From Aurelia coerulea (taxonomy: Eukaryota; Cnidaria; Scyphozoa; Semaeostomeae; Ulmaridae), in contig CM076955.1 of NCBI GenBank assembly GCA_039566865.1, positions 12,167,001 to 12,231,000 of the forward strand: a stretch of 64,000 nucleotides of DNA, given 5' to 3'. Below the pieces are notes generated by a model that was given only the letters and a program-made list of their open reading frames with translations, was not told the DNA's origin and ran no database searches. The position numbers and the translations under genes are program-made. Shown piece after piece: positions 40,665-53,100 of this stretch. The stretch's first letter is position 1, and every line of letters begins with the position of its first letter.

Positions 40665-43600
40665 CACTTTAGCCCCCTTTTTAAGAAAAGGCTGCACTTT
40701 GCCGCGGAAAATTTTTCTCCCAGCTGGAAACTACAAAGTTTGGAGAACATTTTAGCACTATGTGCATATAAGGGAAAATATTCATATGGTGACTAAAAAA
40801 TTGAAGTAATCAGGGACTTTTTGCCATAATTTGTTTACATATTTTGGCCTAAAATACCCCACTTTAGCCCCCTTTTTAAGAAAAAACTGCACTTTGCCGC
40901 GGAAAATTTTTCTCCCAGCTGGAAACTACAAAGTTTGGAGAACATTTTAGCACTATGTGCATATTTGGGAAAATATTCATATGCTGACTAAAAAATCATA
41001 GTAACCAGGGACTTTTTGCCATAAATTGGTTGCATATTTTGGCCTAAAATACCCCACATAAACCCCCTTTTTAAGAAAAAACTGCACTTTGCCGCGGAAA
41101 ATTTTTCTCCCACCTAGAAACTACAAAGTTTGGAGAACATTTTAGCACTATGTGCATATTTGGGAAAATATTCATATGCTGACTAAAAAATCATAGTAAC
41201 CAGGGACTTTTTGCCATAAATTGGTTGCATATTTTGGCCTAAAATACCCCACATAAACCCCCTTTTTAAGAAAAAACTGCACTTTGCCGCGGAAAATTTT
41301 TCTCCCACCTAGAAACTACAAAGTTTGGAGAACATTTTAGCACTATGTGCATATTTGGGAAAATATTCATATGCTGACTAAAAAATCATAGTAACCAGGG
41401 ACTTTTTGCCATAAATTGGTTGCATATTTTGGCCTAAAATACCCCACATAAACCCCCTTTTTAAGAAAAAACTGCACTTTGCCGCGGAAAATTTTTCTCC
41501 CACCTAGAAACTACAAAGTTTGGAGAACATTTTAGCACTATGTGCATATTTGGGAAAATATTCATATGCTGACTAAAAAATCATAGTAACCAGGGACTTT
41601 TTGCCATAAATTGGTTGCATATTTTGGCCTAAAATACCCCACATAAACCCCCTTTTTAAGAAAAAACTGCACTTTGCCGCGGAAAATTTTTCTCCCACCT
41701 AGAAACTACAAAGTTTGGAGAACATTTTAGCACTATGTGCATATTTGGGAAAATATTCATATGCTGACTAAAAAATCATAGTAACCAGGGACTTTTTGCC
41801 ATAAATTGGTTGCATATTTTGGCCTAAAATACCCCACATAAACCCCCTTTTTAAGAAAAAACTGCACTTTGCCGCGGAAAATTTTTCTCCCACCTAGAAA
41901 CTACAAAGTTTGGAGAACATTTTAGCACTATGTGCATATTTGGGAAAATATTCATATGCTGACTAAAAAATCATAGTAACCAGGGACTTTTTGCCATAAA
42001 TTGGTTGCATATTTTGGCCTAAAATACCCCACATAAACCCCCTTTTTAAGAAAAAACTGCACTTTGCCGCGGAAAATTTTTCTCCCACCTAGAAACTACA
42101 AAGTTTGGAGAACATTTTAGCACTATGTGCATATTTGGGAAAATATTCATATGCTGACTAAAAAATCATAGTAACCAGGGACTTTTTGCCATAAATTGGT
42201 TGCATATTTTGGCCTAAAATACCCCACATAAACCCCCTTTTTAAGAAAAAACTGCACTTTGCCGCGGAAAATTTTTCTCCCACCTAGAAACTACAAAGTT
42301 TGGAGAACATTTTAGCACTATGTGCATATTTGGGAAAATATTCATATGCTGACTAAAAAATCATAGTAACCAGGGACTTTTTGCCATAAATTGGTTGCAT
42401 ATTTTGGCCTAAAATACCCCACATAAACCCCCTTTTTAAGAAAAAACTGCACTTTTCCGCGGAAAATTTTTCTCCCACCTAGAAACTACAAAGTTTGGAG
42501 AACATTTTAGCACTATGTGCATATTTGGGAAAATATTCATATGCTGACTAAAAAATCATAGTAACCAGGGACTTTTTGCCATAAATTGGTTGCATATTTT
42601 GGCCTAAAATACCCCACATAAACCCCCTTTTTAAGAAAAAACTGCACTTTGCCGCGGAAAATTTTTCTCCCACCTAGAAACTACAAAGTTTGGAGAACAT
42701 TTTAGCACTATGTGCATATTTGGGAAAATATTCATATGCTGACTAAAAAATCATAGTAACCAGGGACTTTTTGCCATAAATTGGTTGCATATTTTGGCCT
42801 AAAATACCCCACATAAACCCCCTTTTTAAGAAAAAACTGCACTTTGCCGCGGAAAATTTTTCTCCCACCTAGAAACTACAAAGTTTGGAGAACATTTTAG
42901 CACTATGTGCATATTTGGGAAAATATTCATATGCTGACTAAAAAATCATAGTAACCAGGGACTTTTTGCCATAAATTGGTTGCATATTTTGGCCTAAAAT
43001 ACCCCACATAAACCCCCTTTTTAAGAAAAAACTGCACTTTGCCGCGGAAAATTTTTCTCCCACCTAGAAACTACAAAGTTTGGAGAACATTTTAGCACTA
43101 TGTGCATATTTGGGAAAATATTCATATGCTGACTAAAAAATCATAGTAACCAGGGACTTTTTGCCATAAATTGGTTGCATATTTTGGCCTAAAATACCCC
43201 ACATAAACCCCCTTTTTAAGAAAAAACTGCACTTTGCCGCGGAAAATTTTTCTCCCACCTAGAAACTACAAAGTTTGGAGAACATTTTAGCACTATGTGC
43301 ATATTTGGGAAAATATTCATATGCTGACTAAAAAATTGAGGTAATCAGGGACTTTTATTGCCATAATTTGTTTACATATTTTGGCCTAAAATACCCCACA
43401 AACCATTTTAGCAAAAAACTGCCCAATGCTGCAGAGAAAATTTTTTCACTGTTGGAAACTACAATGATTGGGGAAAGTTTGACACGATGCATAGGGAAAA
43501 TATTTATATGCTCACCAAGTAACAATAGAAAATTAGCAACTTTTCACCAGAAGGTGGCATCTAATTTTGGTCTAAAGTTTCCCACAAAGCCCCCAAGAAA

Positions 43601-43700
43601 CTGGTTCATGCTGCAGAAGTTTTCGTTTATATCTTGAAACTACAATTGTTGAGTTACATTTTGATACAGAGTGCATAGTTTAGAAATATTTACTGTGTGT
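39119..43700. repeat. 195-bp satellite array (about 21 units plus diverged edge)
   Basis: The monomer starts ATAAATTGGTTGCATATTTT and includes GGCCTAAAATACCCCACAT, CACTTTGCCGCGGAAAATTT and GGAGAACATTTTAGCACTAT. From 41021 to 43361 the landmark steps by exactly 195 bp twelve times with almost no differences. The first ~1.7 kb is made of more varied monomers, and the last two (43370-43700) are strongly diverged. No function is visible; satellites of this length commonly spread by unequal exchange. Confidence 0.97.
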
Positions 43701-44870
43701 GTTGGCAATGTAACATTTAGAAATAATGATAGATCCACCATTTGAACTACAGTATGCATGTAGTTCCCAGATTTAAAAGGGGGAAATGATATGTAATCTT
43801 GGTTGATTGAATTAAAAGTGACTATTTCACTGTAATTTGCCAATTTGCTTGAATTCAAACAGTCCATAAATTTATTCATTTGGAGAGCTTTTTGCTTGTT
43901 ACTATTTTTAATTTTAGCTTGAAAAATAAAGTCTTTCCATTTTCCATAGCTATTGCAGAACATGAACATGATTTTCAGAAAGATAAAAAGTTTGCAAGAT
44001 ATGGCAACCAGTACATTTCAGTATGGAATGAATGATTACTGCCCATTTCAACATTTCACAAGATTCCAACACCAATATTGCTGCAAAGTAGCAAAAGGAA
44101 ACCAAAGAAACAACATTGTAGCATGTAGTGAATTGTATAATGAACAATCACATTGTTATTCCTATCATGAAATATGTTGATCACCTTTTGCTCAGCAGGA
44201 GATGATCATGAACTGCATGACCAGATACATTTTTTGTATTATTTTATGTGGTAAAGATTAATTATGATTGTTATGAGGTTGTTGTGTGCGATGTTTAAAA
44301 GTTTATATTGCAGAAGTAAGATTAGATTAGCTGTATACATTTGTTAAAATCAGTCATTTCACTCCATATTTCGGAGGGTAATAACAATGATGAAAAAGAT
44401 CATGTTCATGTCAATTGATAATTGTATTCAGTGACAAATCCAAATTAGAGTGACAAATCCATTTGATGATAATCACGACAGTCCACATAGATATTTTGAT
44501 GCAAAGGTTAACATTCCTAGATCTAACTAAACTTTGCAAACACCTCATGTTTCTTCTGACTATTATTTGAACATTATTTCATTGACATAAAGGTTTGTGT
44601 TGCTATCAGAAAACCTGAAAATTTTGTTGATTTTTTCATTTGTTCAAAACTCTGTAAAATATGCAAAGTTAGCTGTAATCAGTTAAGTATCCACGCTTGA
44701 TCAAAATTTCGACTGTAAATCCTACATGAGTCAAAGGAACCCAACCCAGGACATTGTTTTAAAGTTCTGGAGCCCTGAATTTACACTTTGGTATTGCTTT
44801 CTTGTTTTAACCCATTTTTGGATATTTTCTGCTTTCTATGATGTGTCTCTGCCCCCTAAATTTACACGTA
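43700..44870. other. No recognised feature
   Basis: AT-rich sequence following the satellite. Frames of up to 109 codons on either strand have no recognisable features. Confidence 0.45.
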
Positions 44871-44873
44871 TTT

Positions 44874-45395
44874 TTTTGTAAGAAACTGCCCATAAGAAAC
44901 TCAACTCTCAGATTGCCAAAAAATTAAGACACTCCAGCACTGGGAAAATATAAGTTAAGAAACTATTTATTTTGATAAAGGAAATCCTTGACATATTTTT
45001 ACTTTGCTTTAACTTGTTTCCTGTATCATATTACTCGTTAGGTACATGTATTTTTTTTATAAGAAACTCAACTCTCAGATCGCCAAAAAATTAAGACACT
45101 CCAGTACTGGGAAAATATAAGTTAAGAAACTATTTATTTTGATAAAGGAAATCCTAGATGTATTTTTACTTTCACTTGTTTCCTGTATCATATTACTCGT
45201 AAGGTACTTGAGTAATGTCTAAACATAAAGGCTTAAAAAGCCTTGTTTTGAAATATTCACGAGGGCACAAGTAGTGAACATGAAGATTGTTATGGAACCT
45301 CTAAGAAACTCGTAAGAAACTCTGAGTACTCAAAATCTGATAATTTTAAGAATTTTTCAGTACTGGCCCAAACTCTTAGTTTCTTACAAAAAATA
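44874..45395. mobile_element. AAGAAACT-family element, fullest copy
   Basis: Ends are inverted: ACGTATTTTTTTGTAAGAAAC at the start (44866 on) and GTTTCTTACAAAAAATACGT at the end. It contains a ~175-bp internal direct duplication (TAAGAAACTCAACTCTCAGA at 44893 and 45060). Related fragments lie at 13490, 14380 and 16320. Non-coding. Confidence 0.65.
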
Positions 45396-45419
45396 CGTGC
45401 AATCATTTTCGAATGAAAG

Positions 45420-45587
45420 CAGGGGACGTATGAAGAAGCATCTCAAACTTGGAGGGGCACGACACTTCAAGGTACTATTTCATTGAGCTAAAGGGGTACT
45501 TCCTGAAAAATGAAAGGGTACTTTGCAAATTGCAAAATCTTGGAGGGGGGCACGTTTCCCCAGTGCCCCCCCGTTCCTACGTCTCTG
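45420..45587. mobile_element. hAT-type MITE, family 2, second copy
   Basis: 168 bp, ends CAGGGGACGTATGAAGAAGC and GTTCCTACGTCTCTG, with a perfect 8-bp duplication AATGAAAG (45412-45419 and 45588-45595). Reverse orientation relative to the copy at 12154-12328. Confidence 0.88.
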
Positions 45588-45599
45588 AATGAAAGCGCC

Positions 45600-46230
45600 A
45601 GATTTTATCAGACGCGATTTTGAGCTGACGCGAGAGAGTTTCCTAAAAATAAACAGATTTTTCCACCAAACATCTGGTCATGCCTAAAAGATGGCTTATT
45701 TAAAAGGTTTCTTGTTGATAAATCTTTTCGAGGCAAAGCAGGGATTTTTGAAATTTTTCTGTTTTGTTGGATGTGTTTCAAATTTTCGTTTCAAATTGCC
45801 ACAGTTATAATCAGATGTAAGTTTGAGCTCACGCGAGAAAAGATTCCTAACAAAGAGCGGATTTTCCCCCAAGCATCTTGTAATGCCTAAAAGATAGCTT
45901 CTTTAATGTAGATTTCTCGTTGAAAAAATCTTACCGAGGCCACGGGGAATCGTTGGATATTTCATATTTTTATGATGAATGTCTTTCTACCCTAATATGG
46001 TTGTTTTCGAAAAGAACCCACTGCAGTTAATCCGATGTACCGGTCATTTCACAGTTACCTACTTGTGCTGAAAAGATAGCTAAATTGATACTTTTTCATA
46101 GCTAAAAATACAGCGAGGTAAAGGTGGGGATTGTGCTGCGATATCCTGTTTTTTTTCAGAGGTGTTTTTTCCTCACAGTATGTTATGTTGTTTTCGAAGA
46201 TCTGCCTCTGATGCCTTCTGCTCGCGCGGG
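45600..46230. repeat. Degenerate ~210-bp tandem repeat, three units
   Basis: Starts near 45605, 45809 and 46027. Shared blocks are GAGCTGACGCGAGAGAGTTT / GAGCTCACGCGAGAAAAG and ATGCCTAAAAGATGGCTTA / ATGCCTAAAAGATAGCTTC. The third unit is heavily diverged. Non-coding. Confidence 0.6.
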
Positions 46231-46239
46231 TTATTTGCG

Positions 46240-48225
46240 CATGCGCAGACAATTTTCCCTCCTGGATAGCAAAATCAGATTATAACTGGCTCCCATTCAA
46301 AAATGGCCATTATTGAATCGGTAATTTCACAAAATCAATGGGGTGTATGGGGCAAGTGAGGAGTTTAAGAGGGGTAATGGACCACGGCGCATCCGAATTT
46401 CAGAGTTTCAGGGAATGGTGGGGTCATTATGACGTCATAACAGGGGGTTGAAAATAAATGTTGCGATTTTCTGACCCGAGGTTACGTTTGGAGTCGATGC
46501 TCCATGGTTACACGCCCGATTTCAAAACGGAAAAAAGTTTTCAAGGAACCATTCGTCTGTAAGTCTAATAACGCAATTTGGGGTTCAATATTGCCCCCAG
46601 AAGCAGAGCGCACGCCCCCCAAAAATGGGGAATAATTTCGGCCTACCCCGTTTTACGCCGTAACTCCGTTTTGCGAGGAGCAAACGGCCGCGGCATGTCA
46701 AAAATCGACGGAAAACTGTATTTTTTCACTATAACACTTTTAATCTCCAATTTATCTCCGAAATTCGCCGAATAACGAGCCATTCTATTTTCAAAGCTGT
46801 GGGGGAAATTCTCGAAAATTTCAACTTAGGCCCTTTTTCCACCCAAATGGATTGTGCTCGTTTTCCTACTAAATGCACTTGCTAACCCCGGATTAATGAT
46901 TAAATACCTTAAAAAGGGCTAGAATAGAGTCCTCAAAGTGTTTGTTTTTGATTTCTCAATTTATATACTTCAGAATTAGCGCTAGAGCAACGACCATTTT
47001 TTGTCGATTATCGTTGCCTAGCAAACTGCAAATCCATAATGGGGCGCATCTTGCCATATATTGGCAAGATTGATGCCAAGTGTACCAGGGTGTTCATTCG
47101 GCTTCGTGACCAGCGTATGACGTCAGAACACCCTGGGAACGAGGTTGCACGGCACGGCAATATTTTTGGACTGACTTTTTTCACTTTTGAACGCCCTTGG
47201 GAACGAGGCTGCTATACACAGTCATGTTCAAAGTATACAACAAATACAACGCCATTAGAATTTCTGCAGATTCGATTGATTGATCAGTAATAAAATATAT
47301 AAATGATTTAAGTACCAAAAATAGCTTAGATGTTTAAAACACGACGTTTCGAGCATATACTCGTTATCAAGTCGATTGATTGATATTGACCAACGGAAAC
47401 TCGAAGCTCAAAGCAGAGTTTCAAGGAGTTTGGCCGTACAAAACAAAGTCTCACGAACAAGAATACCATGAAAACAGTTGGCGACAATATCAAATTTTGT
47501 ACGTAGGTACTATTTTGCTGCTTTCGCTAAGCATTAACTGATTTATTGTGAAGTTTTCAAATCAATGTGTTTCATTTGAAAACTACACATTTTTGTGCTT
47601 TTCTGCTCTGCGCCTAGGCCCTTATCGAAACGAGGCAGGCATAGTCATTTCAAAATAATGGCGTTTGATTATGAGTCGTAGTTAGGAGCGTCCGGCAGTA
47701 TTTCAATAGCGATAACTACGACCATATCATCAATCTAGAGCTGGTGCATAGATCACAGATCGATCAGTGGGTGTGGCGCAAAACTGAAACAAATGTAGTA
47801 AATCTGGTATGACCTAGCATCAGTGTTGCAGAATCAAGTGAGAAATGCATTCTCCGTCAAAGCAAATTATCATGCAGATGCAGTTCTGCAGTTAATGCAG
47901 CTTCATTTTGATATCAATTGGTGACTGTATTCAATGTTTAATGCCTTCAGTCAATATGCATCCACAAAATATGCCAAACACGAATGAGCATTTTATGTTC
48001 CCTTGTTTCGTAATAAGTTCAAGAGAGATTCAAGCATACGATCTTGCATTTCATTCAAGCATATTATTCAAGCAATCCAGATTGCGAGATAATTTACGAA
48101 TTTCAAGCAATCAAAAGGTTATAGGGTTAGGATTGGATAAGAATTTTTTCGAGAAGCAATAAGAAGTGACTTGGAGATTCGAATTAAGCAGAAGTAATGG
48201 TTGGCCATACTTTTTTCGGACTTCT
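46240..48225. other. No gene; one MITE-like fragment
   Basis: At about 47085-47215 two inverted copies of a CCCTGGGAACGAGG / TTGGGAACGAGGCTG motif flank a short spacer, resembling a small MITE, but ends and target duplication are unclear. A dyad ACGACGTTTCGAGCATATAC near 47341 is discussed under rejected items. Confidence 0.4.
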
Positions 48226-48227
48226 AG

Positions 48228-48480
48228 TCTAGCCAAGGGTATACCTTTTTGCAATTTTGGCCAGCAACGGTCTAGCCAAGGGTATCATTTTTGACAATAT
48301 TGGTCTAGCGAACGGTCATGATATCCTATTTGGCGCAAATTTGACAATATTCGTCCAGGAAATCGTCAAAATTGGTCTAGCCAAGGGTACCATTTTCGTA
48401 AAAATTGGTTCAGACAATGGTACCCTTTGGAAGATGCTCGCGGCAGACCCCTACCCAAAATTTGGCCAAGAACCCCCCCC
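48228..48480. repeat. Degenerate tandem repeat with GGTCTAGCCAAGGGT core
   Basis: Five or so units of about 45-65 bp containing GGTCTAGCCAAGGGTAYCAT and TTTTGACAATATTGGT. The array ends in a poly-C run at 48474-48482. Confidence 0.7.
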
Positions 48481-48489
48481 CCGTGCATA

Positions 48490-49036
48490 GCTTAACTCAA
48501 ACCACTCCAATTCTTTATATTATCTGTCCAAGAAGTTTTAGGTCGACCTCTTCCTCTTTTGCCTACCACCTTTGCTTCCAAAAGTACTCTTTGAAGAATG
48601 AAGATCTCTTCGCCTAACTAAGTGACCGAAGTAAAGTACTGTAGTTTCCGCTCCTTGGTGAAAGTTAACTTTCCTTGGCTCTTTCGTTTGATACTTTATC
48701 TTTCCACGATATTCTCGACATTCTCCTGTATGCCCACAATTCAAAAGCCTCAAGTTTATTCAACATACGTCAAAGTCCAAGTTTCAGCTCCATACAATAA
48801 GGTTGTCCAAACATAAAATTTTAATATTCTTTTCCTTGTAATCAATCCCATATCTCTGTTGCACAACACATTTCTCATCTTATTGAATACCCCTCTTGAC
48901 ATCGAAATTCTTCTTATGATGTCCGTTTCACTTTTCCCATCTTCAGTTTGTAATTGGCCGAGATAAACAAAGCTTGGGACTTGTTCAATGTCGCTCCCAT
49001 CTATTATGATTTCAAATTTTGTTGGGTCTTTTCCAC
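48490..49036 (-). pseudogene. RTE-type LINE reverse-transcriptase remnant
   Basis: The minus strand reads VPSFVYLGQLQTEDGKSETD, then IIRRISMSRGVFNKMRNVL, ILKFYVWTTLLYGAETWTL and, towards 48538, KGGRQKRKRST. FxYLGxxxTxDG and LLYGxETWTL are hallmark C-terminal motifs of RTE-clade reverse transcriptases. The polymerase core upstream is missing and several frameshifts separate the pieces. Confidence 0.82.
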
Positions 49037-49079
49037 GGGGGGGGGGGGGCTAATGACTTGACCAGGTTTTGGTCAGGGA

Positions 49080-49340
49080 CGTACCATCGAAGCTTCAAAA
49101 GCATACCAGTTCCTTATACCAATTTTGCGAAAAAGTATACCCGACCTTATACCAATTTTCCGAGAAAGTATACCAAAATCGTTCCTTAAACCAAAATCGC
49201 GAAAATCGATACCGTTCCTTATATCATACCAAAATCGTGAAAATCGATATCGTTCCTTATGCCAAAATCGCGAAAATCGATACCCTTCCCGATGGCACGT
49301 CCCCGTACCCAAATCATGTGAAGTACCCTCCCCCCCCCGG
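49080..49340. repeat. ~33-bp tandem repeat
   Basis: Six to seven units of the type AAAATCGCGAAAATCGATAC followed by CGTTCCTTATACC. Together with the GGTCTAGCC array it brackets the RTE remnant, and both arrays carry poly-C/poly-G runs (48474-48482 and 49038-49050) on their inner or outer edge. Confidence 0.75.
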
Positions 49341-49422
49341 GACTGACAGTCACTACATTTGCAGGTCGGTTATTTACATAATAGACATTAGACTGTTGGA
49401 CCCAAATGTTGTTTGATTAGGC

Positions 49423-50140
49423 CTAACATGGATTCCTTAATGAATAATTTGAAGACCGTAATTTAAATATGTTCTGCATAAAAGGTGGGTTTAACTGTTT
49501 CACTGTTTTGAATATTTCAATGCAAAGGGGTCTTTGATGATTAATAAGCATCGTGCATTTGTCTGACTTCAAGAGCAACTCGTTGTACGAACTGGTATGA
49601 TCACTATAGAGAAATCTTAAAGCGCGTTCTTGTAACTGTTCAACTTTCTGTAATGATCTCGAAGATGAAAAATAACATACCAAGGGACAGTAACTAAAAT
49701 TAGAATATACAAAGCTCTGAACAAGAATCTTTTTCTCTTTAAAGCCAATAAAAGTCTTTAATCTTTTACGAACATTTAATTGCGTGGCAGCTTTTTCGCA
49801 AAGATTCGAAATGTGTGGGTCGAAATCAACTTTATAACCCAACGTAACGCCTATGGAACGCCATTTGCACAAAATGACATAAACCTAGTTTATGTACATA
49901 AACTATGTTTATGTGCACATAAACTATGTTTATGTTACATAAACTGAGTTTATGTGCACATAAACATAGTTTATGTAACATAAACTATGTTTATGTCATT
50001 TTTGTGCAAAAGGCGTTCCATAAACGCCTAGAAGTTTCACGGACTCCTCAGATTTTATCATTTTGCCATTAATGTTAATTTGTTCTCCACTGGTATCTGC
50101 CCGGTCCTTCTTGAGCAATATAGCATGGATTTTCAGGGTA
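49423..50140 (-). pseudogene. CR1-like LINE, copy A: 3' end of the RT frame
   Basis: The minus strand reads SGEQININGKMIKSEESVKL, LLGV, then after an insertion KVDFDPHISNLCEKAATQL, FIGFKEKKILVQSFVYSNF and YCPLVCYFSSSRSLQKVEQL, ending in IFKLRSSNYSLRNP. It aligns with residues after YADD in copy B. It is interrupted after LLGV by the 167-bp hairpin element. The poly-T at 50141-50150 is probably the join to copy B. Confidence 0.85.
49854..50020. mobile_element. Hairpin-array element in copy A
   Basis: Inverted ends TGGAACGCCATTTGCACAAA and GGCGTTCCA, flanked by TAACGCCTA (49845-49853) and TAAACGCCTA (50021-50030), a 9-10 bp target duplication as in Mutator-type elements. The body is six copies of a short palindrome, CATAAAC-nnn-GTTTATG. 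Removing the element and one flank restores LLGVTLGYKVDF in the LINE frame. Confidence 0.85.
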
Positions 50141-53100
50141 TTTTTTTTTTGGCATGATGGCGAAGTAATGTCAGAGACAGGAGTCATGTATGAAATGGAG
50201 GATATCGAGGAAATGGTTTTTATTGAAATAAGGAAGATTTTAAAAGCAAGACAACGCCCATTCACAGAATCAATTTGCAAAGCGTTGCAAAAAACAAAGG
50301 GCCTAACTCGAAGTACGATAGCAACACAAATACAGTACATGCTGGCTGCTGGAAAGATTTTCGACTTGAAGAATCGTGGTAAAGAATCCCTGCGGATAAC
50401 AGGTGAAGATCCTTCTGCTTCAATTGGTCGAAATGATAGTGATGATAAAATATCAGAATATCGAAATGATTTACTCGCCGAAGCATCAAGGCATGAAAGT
50501 GAAATCACTGATATTGAAAGTTCTGCATGTTCTGAAAGTATATGTGACAGTTCTTTGGATAGTTTATCTGACACTAAAAGTATCTCTCAAATGCCAGTAT
50601 CTTCTAAAAATAATGAAAAGGATCAACAAAAATATTCTTCGGAAGTAATAGAACGATTAGAGAAAGTTGAGGGTCAGATCACTCAAATATTACAAGAAAT
50701 GGGAAAAAAACGAAACAAAAAATTCTAAAAGTGAAGAGACAAGTTTGAAGATAGAAATATCCAAGCTGTTGGCTAAAGTTAAAAAATTGGAGGAGGAAAA
50801 TAAAAATCTTATAGAGAAAAATAAAAATTTAAAGCAGGAAAATATCAGACTTAATAGTGGAGAAATTATAAAGAATGAGAAAGTGGTGTTTGATAAGACG
50901 AGACTTCCTCAGAGAGAGATGACGAACAGACAAATTTTCGATTCCTATTTGGAATCCAGGGAGGGGGCGCCACATCCAGTGTCCGATTTTCGTTTTCAAG
51001 ACCAAAACAGTCGAGATGTGTGGCGTCCAGAAGTTTACAGGAGCAGACAGCATGACGTCATCGAACCACACTATGGATGGGAATTTCCCAAGGAAACTGC
51101 TCGAAAATCCAATTTCACAACAACAACCAGTAGACCTTTAGAAACAAGAAATCAATTTAGTGTTTTTGAATGCACAGGAGACAGTATTTTGGAAGAACGA
51201 AAGAGAAACGTTGTCCCGGGAGAGCACACTTATGCAGAAGCAACGAGGAAAACATTCAAAAATGCGCCCCAAAATACGACCAGTGGACAAACGAGCAAAA
51301 GTGGAAAACAACAGTGCAATGATGCAATGTTCCTAAGAGCCAAAACAATGGTTTCAGATCGGTAATAGGAGATCAAACAAAACTGAGGAGTGAGTTGCCT
51401 GAACAAAGAACATACAACAAGCCAACTGTCACAGTCATTGGGGATTCAATGCCCTCTGCCCCAGAATTTGATAACAAACGAATGGAAACCAATACAAGCA
51501 ATCGAGCTGGTCATAACAGAAATATTCAACACTTTCAACGTGATAAATACTCCGCCAGAATACAAAAGCCCAAGTTCATCATTGTGGGAGACTCGATGAC
51601 CAAAAAAGATTAAAAGGAAAGAAATCAACGAAGAAGCCAGAGATTACCATGTCCTTGTAAAATCCTTCCCAGGAGCAACAGTTGAGAAGATGAAATTTTA
51701 GTTGGAGCCTGAAATCATGTCAAACCCAGATGGGGTCATTATACATTGTGGAACAAATAACTTGCGCAACGAAAGTCCTGAAAGTGTCGCAAATAAGATC
51801 GTGGATTTGGCAATGGAGGCAAAGAAACGCACGCAGCATGTTGCTGTATCCAGTTTAATCATGAGAACGGATTCACAAGAACTGGATGAAAAGAGAACAA
51901 AGGTGAACATTTTACTTGAGAGGTATTTAGATGAGTTACCAGTAGATTTCGTTATGCATAACAACATTCTTAGTAAACATTTAGATAATTGGGGCCTTCA
52001 TTTGAACTTTCAAGGGACAAACATTATGACAGAAATTTTTTTATCTTATTTAAATTATGAATGACCATCACTAGACTACTCAAGTAATGCGTTAACTGGT
52101 TCATTAGGCAATTCGGTTGCGGAAACTCCAATTTTAGAGACTTCCATTAAATCTGTTAGCTCTTCGTCTTTGGCAAGTATCGAAAATGAGACTTTTGACA
52201 TTAGGGAAATTTTCGAGCTGAGAACAAAAAATTCAAACAACCCTTTCATTGGATTTTTAAACATAAATAGTCTTCGAAACAAAATAGTTGATCTGAGATT
52301 GATCATGGAAAGGTGCTTGCCTGATATTTTGGTCATAGAGGAAACAAAACTAAACTCAGATTTCAAAACAGAGACTTTTCTAATAAACAACTATCAAAAA
52401 CCAATTCGACGTGATAGGAATGAATTTGGTGGGGGGATCATGCAATTTGTTAGGAAAGGGGTTATTTGCAACAGAGTCCCTACTTTTGAAAGCCCTTCTC
52501 TCGAAATCATATGCTCTGAACTGACAGTTTGTAAAAAGAAGTGGATTATTTTTAGCATCTATCGACCTCCAGATGCTGCCAACCTAGAGCTATTTTTTAG
52601 AGAGCTATCTCTTTCCTTGAACTCTGCTTTGGACAAATACGACAACGTATTGATTATGGGTGATACAAACATTGACACTCATGATATGCAGCACCCTGGA
52701 TATACAAAGTTAATTTCCTTCTGTGATGTTTTTGGATTGTCAAATTTGGTGAAGGATAAAACATGTTTCACAAGAGATCATAGTTCGTCAATTGAAGTTA
52801 TGCTAACGAATAAACCCAGATGTTTTCAAAATACCTCTGTTTTTGAAACTGGTCTCAGTGACTTTCATGGTCTTGTCTTAACTTTGATGAAAATACATAT
52901 ACCTCGCCTGAAACCAAAGATTGTTAAATACCGCAGCTACAAGAAATTTGACTCTGACAATTTTTTGCAAGATGTAAAAAATACGAACTTTAAAGCTGAT
53001 GTTAACGATGTGAATTTGTCCTATAGAAATCTCTCATCAGCTTTCCGAAAACTTGTAGATAAACATGCTCCTTTGAAAACTAAGGTTCAGAGAGGAAATA

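Noticed and set aside
43368..44180. Several 65-109-codon frames on both strands
   Set aside because: They overlap diverged satellite monomers or AT-rich sequence and show no coding features.
46236..46247. Perfect TGCGCATGCGCA palindrome (NRF-1-type promoter site)
   Set aside because: A single short palindrome with no adjacent exon or start; could be chance.
47325..47375. Hammerhead-ribozyme-like string (minus strand TTGATAACGAG...CTCGAAACGTCG)
   Set aside because: It resembles the repeat found in some Penelope-like elements, but the conserved CUGANGA is UUGAUAA and the stem II pairing consumes the G of GAAA, so the catalytic core is not formed.
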